Notes under the pieces: generated by a model
The model's database searches: none
Told to the model about the DNA's origin: nothing
The model's input: only the letters and a program-made list of their open reading frames with translations
Shown here: one piece after another, positions 60,140 through 64,000 of the stretch
Position numbering within the stretch: the first letter of the stretch is position 1
Layout of the letters: every line of letters begins with the position of its first letter
Assembly: GCA_947167995.1 (NCBI GenBank)
Contig: CAMVKS010000005.1
Span: 1-64,000, forward strand
Reading direction: 5' to 3'
DNA from: an uncultured Prevotellaceae bacterium
GTDB taxonomy: Bacteria; Bacteroidota; Bacteroidia; Bacteroidales; Muribaculaceae
Length of the DNA: 64,000 nt
Made by a program: the position numbers and the translations under genes

Positions 60140-60612
60140 AACATCCCGATAATCAATTCACCATAGAAGAGGTTGAAAAGCTATGCCAGCTTTATATGGA
60201 TTGTCAACTCTCGGTATTGGAGGAAACAGAATTAGAATACGTGCTGTTGCAGAGCGATTTTGACTCGCCATTAATCAATGAGACAAAAGAACTGATGGCT
60301 GTTTCACGGTCATTTAAATTGAAAGCGACGAAACCGCATAAAAGCTTTTGGAGTTGGCCCTTGCGTGTGGCGGCATGTGCGGTTATTGTGCTGGGAGCAT
60401 TTGCATTATTCCAGCATATTAATCTCAATAGAGATGACGACAACTGTATCGTCTATGTCGCAGGGAAGAGGGCGAGTGCCGAGGAGGCCCACAAAATCGC
60501 CGAGGCCGATGTCGCCAAAATGCAGCAGTTCATGGAGGTTGTCAACGAGCAACAGGCCCAGGAAAAAGCTAAGGTAGAAGAATTTATGAACCATATAAAT
60601 CAATCAAGATGA
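60136..60612 (+). CDS. Probable anti-sigma factor, single-pass membrane protein
   Basis: A 158-residue protein translated with the sigma gene through a 4-nt overlap. Residues 1-75 would be the cytoplasmic sigma-binding part (IEEVEKLCQLYMDCQLSVLEETELEYVL), followed by one membrane helix (LRVAACAVIVLGAFALFQHI, about 76-96) and a periplasmic tail that ends in a charged coiled coil (KIAEADVAKMQQFMEVVNEQQAQEKAKVEEFMNHI). It has neither FecR nor STN-like domain. The role is inferred from gene order and topology. Overlaps the next gene by 4 nt. Confidence 0.75.
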   Translation: MKHPDNQFTIEEVEKLCQLYMDCQLSVLEETELEYVLLQSDFDSPLINETKELMAVSRSFKLKATKPHKSFWSWPLRVAACAVIVLGAFALFQHINLNRDDDNCIVYVAGKRASAEEAHKIAEADVAKMQQFMEVVNEQQAQEKAKVEEFMNHINQSR

Positions 60613-60992
60613 AACGTTTAGCGATAATAATATTGTGCTTGGTAACTGCAATTGCAGTCTTTGCAAAGCCACCAAAACTGAATGTCGAAAAGCTATTTGA
60701 CGGCCGTTTCAACAGCAGCAAGAGTGTCACAATTTCCATCTACAAAAGCAATGGTAATTACTATCGTGGAATTACGGTAACAAACAATCCAGGAATTATC
60801 AAGAAAATAGCAGATGCCATTGAACGAGATGCGCCCAGAGCATCACATTATTCCGACCATCAGAACAGTGACGGGCAATACACGTCACTCCAAATCATCA
60901 ACAACGGAGAAACCATCTACATCGGTTTGCAACGTGACCGTCATGGTGGAGGTTTTTTCTTCATTCAAGGCAAGGAAAAAGCATTCAAATAA
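60609..60992 (+). CDS. Small exported protein (DUF6108-like)
   Basis: A 127-residue protein with signal peptide MKRLAIIILCLVTAIAVFAK and a compact mature domain: VEKLFDGRFNSSKSVTISIYKSNGNYYRGITVTNNPGIIKKIADAIERDA, then GQYTSLQIINNGETIYIGLQRD. It resembles a Bacteroidota family of small proteins encoded after ECF sigma/anti-sigma pairs, which I recall as DUF6108; not verified. It is coupled by ATGA overlap to the anti-sigma gene and lies 16 nt before a receptor gene, so it may take part in signal sensing. Confidence 0.7.
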   Translation: MKRLAIIILCLVTAIAVFAKPPKLNVEKLFDGRFNSSKSVTISIYKSNGNYYRGITVTNNPGIIKKIADAIERDAPRASHYSDHQNSDGQYTSLQIINNGETIYIGLQRDRHGGGFFFIQGKEKAFK

Positions 60993-61008
60993 CTAAAAAC
61001 AATGTGAT

Positions 61009-63159
61009 ATGAACAAAATTTTTCAAGCCATCGTGTTGATGGCTATGCTTCCTGTGTCACTTTATGGACAAAATGTGAATGACTCTATCGCTCTGGACTC
61101 TATAGCCGACTACTGGGATAAAGTCTTGGAGCTCGACGAAGTGGTAGTTGTTGGGCATCGTACTGTACTCAAACAATCACCCGACCGCATTATATATCTC
61201 ACCAAGAACGACACTTTTGCTCGGGGCCTGAACGGCATCGAGGTGCTTGACCGCATTCCAAGAGTGTCGGTAGTGGGCGACCAGGTGACTGTGGCAGGAA
61301 AGTCGTCGGTGAGGTATATCGTTGACGGTCGACTCTTGGAGATGAGTGATGAAGCCATCGCCATGCAACTCAAGAACCTGCAAGCCTCAGGAATTGAGAA
61401 AATAGAACTTCTTACCAATGCGCCTGCAAAATATGATGCTGGAGCCAATATCGCATTCATCAGTATCACCACCCGTAACGAGTCGTTAGGCACGCGAGGA
61501 AATATATGGGCAAACGGAAATATTCGCGAGAGCTTTAACTATATGCTCGGAGGTAATCTGTCGCACACCACCCGCAAGGTGGAACTCTCGGCCGACGTTA
61601 GTTGGAGCGACATAAAAGGCATCAATGAACTTGACCGAACCTTCACTTTCAACAATTACGTCAAGACATCAAACCGCACTACCCATTTCACCAACAGGAC
61701 TTTCGGCATCAATGGTCTTTTCAAGTACAAGTTCACTGATAGGCTATGCGCTGGCATAATCACTAATTTCAGTACTAATCGCCTCAATAGTGAACTCAGC
61801 GATATAACAATCGACGACAATGTTATCTTCAACTCCATTAATCATTCACCATCAAGGCCAAATAATGCATTGACGCTGACTGCGTTCACCGACTGGCGAT
61901 TAGATGACAAAGGCAAGACGCTCAGCTTCACCTACAATTACTTCAATCGCAGCAGCAAGTCGTTTTCTCACGTGACAACCAGCAGTGCAAACAATGAGAT
62001 AAAACTCACCAACGAGGGGCACAACAAATATCGCATACACTCAGCAAAAATCGATGCAACTCTGCCATTTACAGCTTTCAGGATGGAAACAGGAGTTGCT
62101 TTCACAAGCATAGACAACAACACCGCTTTAGATGTTTGTAATCATGATGCTGGCGGATGGATTAACGACCCATTGCAGAGCAATCGATTCAACTATGACG
62201 AAAACACCGCAGCCGTCTATATCAGTGCTGAGAAGAGCTTTTCGGAGTCATTATTCGGGAAATTAGGACTTCGCTATGAGTATACTAATGTGAAAGGGCT
62301 ACAGGACATAGGCAATGAGAGTCACAACAACAGCTACGGTTATCTCTTCCCTTCGCTTAATCTTAGTTGGAATAGCCAAAATGCAGGGCGTTTCTCTCTA
62401 TCATATTCTATGGGAATCACCAGGCCAAATTTCGCCGATCTCAACCCATTCCGCTACTACACAACCACAAGCGACTATGTTTCGGGCAACCCCGACTTGA
62501 GACCAAGCATAGCACATAATGCTGAAATAAGCTACAGTTATAATGGCCTCTATGCCGTGCTTTACAATTCCTACAACCATAACTCTATAGGTTATGTGAC
62601 GCGTTTCAATACCGACGATAGTCAGCAAACCATACCCGAGAATTGTTTCGACAGCAACAAAATAGGCCTTTATGCTTCCTACAATCGCTCACTGCGTGAT
62701 TGGTGGAACATCAACATCGGTGGCGAGATTTTCAACACCTACGCAAAGTCTAAGATTTCCGATTTCAAAGACCTTGACCAAAGCGACTGGAGCGGCAAGC
62801 TTGAACTCAATACGTCATTCGTGCTAAACCGTCGGCAGAATCTCATCTTTAACATGCGATTCAGCCACTATTTCCCATATAATGAGCGCATGCTGCATTA
62901 CGAGTCAATGTCTTTAATAGGCTGCGAACTGCGTTATATGCTTCTTGACAACCGCTTGACTTTGACAGCTTCAGTTAGCGACCCGTTTGGCTGGAATGTC
63001 ACCCGTTCCACCGCCCATTACAAGGACTATACTGTAACTTCCCGCAACAACATCCATTCACACTCGGTGCAACTGCGTGTTATCTACAGCTTCGGTAGCA
63101 ATAAGGCCAACAATGTCTACCGTGACTCCAAAGAGCATGAATCTATTCGTTCTTATTGA
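61009..63159 (+). CDS. Outer-membrane beta-barrel receptor of the second ECF module
   Basis: A 716-residue receptor with signal peptide ending SLYGQ, then a plug domain (LDEVVVVGHRTVLKQSPDRIIYLTKNDTFARGLNGIEVLDRIPRVSVVGDQVTVAGKSSVRYIVDG, IEKIELLTNAPAKYDAG) and a beta-barrel ending VQLRVIYSFGSNK. It lacks STN and carboxypeptidase-like domains and has no SusD partner. It is the last gene of the second sigma operon. The four receptors of this region share the plug motifs and appear to be an expanded, diverged family. Confidence 0.85.
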   Translation: MNKIFQAIVLMAMLPVSLYGQNVNDSIALDSIADYWDKVLELDEVVVVGHRTVLKQSPDRIIYLTKNDTFARGLNGIEVLDRIPRVSVVGDQVTVAGKSSVRYIVDGRLLEMSDEAIAMQLKNLQASGIEKIELLTNAPAKYDAGANIAFISITTRNESLGTRGNIWANGNIRESFNYMLGGNLSHTTRKVELSADVSWSDIKGINELDRTFTFNNYVKTSNRTTHFTNRTFGINGLFKYKFTDRLCAGIITNFSTNRLNSELSDITIDDNVIFNSINHSPSRPNNALTLTAFTDWRLDDKGKTLSFTYNYFNRSSKSFSHVTTSSANNEIKLTNEGHNKYRIHSAKIDATLPFTAFRMETGVAFTSIDNNTALDVCNHDAGGWINDPLQSNRFNYDENTAAVYISAEKSFSESLFGKLGLRYEYTNVKGLQDIGNESHNNSYGYLFPSLNLSWNSQNAGRFSLSYSMGITRPNFADLNPFRYYTTTSDYVSGNPDLRPSIAHNAEISYSYNGLYAVLYNSYNHNSIGYVTRFNTDDSQQTIPENCFDSNKIGLYASYNRSLRDWWNINIGGEIFNTYAKSKISDFKDLDQSDWSGKLELNTSFVLNRRQNLIFNMRFSHYFPYNERMLHYESMSLIGCELRYMLLDNRLTLTASVSDPFGWNVTRSTAHYKDYTVTSRNNIHSHSVQLRVIYSFGSNKANNVYRDSKEHESIRSY

Positions 63160-63318
63160 CTCTCCAACCCATACCCGTTTCATCTTCAAAAGCGTGCTTC
63201 AAATTGTGTGAAGTGCGTTTTTGTTTATCTATTTAGTTAAAGTACAATTTTTTGTTGCTCTATACGTTATTATATATAATAAACTCATGCCAGATTAAGG
63301 AACAATAAAATTGTTGAA

Positions 63319-64000
63319 ATGATAAGTTTCAGAAAGATATTATTAGCTGCTGTGGCGGCTTTATGTTGTCTTGGGGTTGGAGCTCAAGAGCTTAATTGCA
63401 CCTTCGAGATTGACTCCAAGAAAGTGGCCAATGCCAACAAAGACATCTTCAACACTTTGAAAGAGGCGGTGAACGAGTATCTGAACACGACCGTGTGGAC
63501 CGATGCACAGTTTGCCGTTAATGAGAAGATAGAATGCAAAATGTTCTTGACTGTTTCGGAGTATGATGAATCGACCGGAAGAATGAAAGGCGATCTCCAG
63601 ATTCAGAGTTCTCGCCCGGTATATAATAGTTCTTACACGACTACACTGATAAATTTCAAGGACACACGCGTCGAGTTCTATTACGATAACAACGAGCAGC
63701 TTGTCTACAACGAGCAGGAGATGCAGAGCAATCTCACTGCCATTCTCAATTTCTATGCTCTCTTTGTTATCGCTATCGATTTTGACTCTTTTGCACTCAA
63801 TGGAGGTGACCCCTACTATGAAAAGCTTGGCAATATCGTGCGCATGGCCCAGAGCAGCGGTGAGAGCGGATGGAAGGCGTTTGAAGACTCAAAGAATCGC
63901 AGTGCCGTGCTTAGTGCATTTACCGACAAGCAAACTTCAGGCATCCGCGAAGTGATATACAACTATCATCGTTTGGGCTTGGATCAAATGGCAACAAGTG
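63319..64000 (+). CDS. PorD-like (DUF4835) type IX secretion protein, 3' end outside window
   Basis: An open frame of 227 codons running off the window. The signal peptide is MISFRKILLAAVAALCCLGVGAQ; the mature part ELNCTFEIDSKKVANANKDIFNTLKEAVNEYLNTTVWTDAQFAVNEKIECKMFLTV, LQIQSSRPVYNSSYTTTLINFKD and the later YALFVIAIDFDSFALNGGDPYYEK match the PorD/DUF4835 family as I remember it. PorD belongs to the type IX secretion gene set; its exact place in the machine is unclear. In many Bacteroidota it directly follows coaBC and precedes recN. Here 13.8 kb of receptor genes separate it from coaBC. Confidence 0.82.
   Translation, partial: MISFRKILLAAVAALCCLGVGAQELNCTFEIDSKKVANANKDIFNTLKEAVNEYLNTTVWTDAQFAVNEKIECKMFLTVSEYDESTGRMKGDLQIQSSRPVYNSSYTTTLINFKDTRVEFYYDNNEQLVYNEQEMQSNLTAILNFYALFVIAIDFDSFALNGGDPYYEKLGNIVRMAQSSGESGWKAFEDSKNRSAVLSAFTDKQTSGIREVIYNYHRLGLDQMATS

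Overview
The window looks like chromosome of a Bacteroidales bacterium (Bacteroidota), probably a gut lineage such as Muribaculaceae or Prevotellaceae; the family is a guess. The evidence is: Bacteroidota promoters (TTTG, 20 nt, TAnnTTTG) at several gene starts; almost no Shine-Dalgarno sequences; ECF sigma/anti-sigma pairs next to outer-membrane receptors; a type IX secretion sorting domain and the N-terminus of a PorD-like protein; lipoproteins with a short hydrophobic stretch ending in Cys; and Bacteroidota-type DnaN, exonuclease and CoaBC neighbours.

Layout. (1) 106-20843 is one long plus-strand surface-polysaccharide operon. It holds UDP-glucose dehydrogenase and UDP-glucuronate 4-epimerase (uronic acids), a complete UDP-N,N'-diacetylbacillosamine route (PglF-, PglE- and PglD-like) with a PglC-like initiating phosphoglycosyl transferase, a Wzx-like flippase, a Wzy/EpsG-like polymerase, six glycosyltransferases, an acyltransferase, a NodB deacetylase, two ATP-grasp enzymes, an opine-dehydrogenase-like enzyme and a HAD phosphatase. 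Its middle (about 1.26-16.0 kb) is visibly more AT-rich than its two ends, as expected of an exchangeable capsule cassette. A strong terminator closes it. (2) 20940-21134 is a free-standing small RNA candidate with its own consensus promoter and terminator. It is followed by a broken BspA-like surface protein gene and a 160-bp inverted-repeat element. (3) 22.4-31.8 kb holds an AtoE-type transporter, recG and ispD on the minus strand, small envelope and lipoprotein genes, an EamA transporter and a dockerin-bearing secreted protein. (4) 31.9-44.0 kb holds ispE, grpE, dnaJ, an RluA-type synthase, a radical SAM/SPASM enzyme paired with an acyl-carrier-like lipoprotein, a type IX secreted protein, two tandem lytic transglycosylases and uvrA. 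(5) 44.0-45.3 kb has no gene but contains tandem repeats, a palindromic repeat and a G-quadruplex motif. (6) 45.3-49.5 kb holds an XRE regulator, dnaN, a DnaQ-like exonuclease and coaBC. (7) 49.5-63.2 kb holds two ECF sigma/anti-sigma modules with four SusD-less outer-membrane receptors and small lipoproteins, lying between coaBC and porD. A nearly identical 32-nt motif precedes the first sigma gene and two of the receptors, suggesting one self-regulated regulon. The window ends inside porD.

The observations I rate highest are the radical SAM/acyl-carrier-like lipoprotein pair, the TupA-like ligase beside an opine-dehydrogenase-like enzyme in the capsule operon, the new small RNA, and the repeated ECF-type promoter motif. 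All functions are inferred from reading the sequence; no database search was run.
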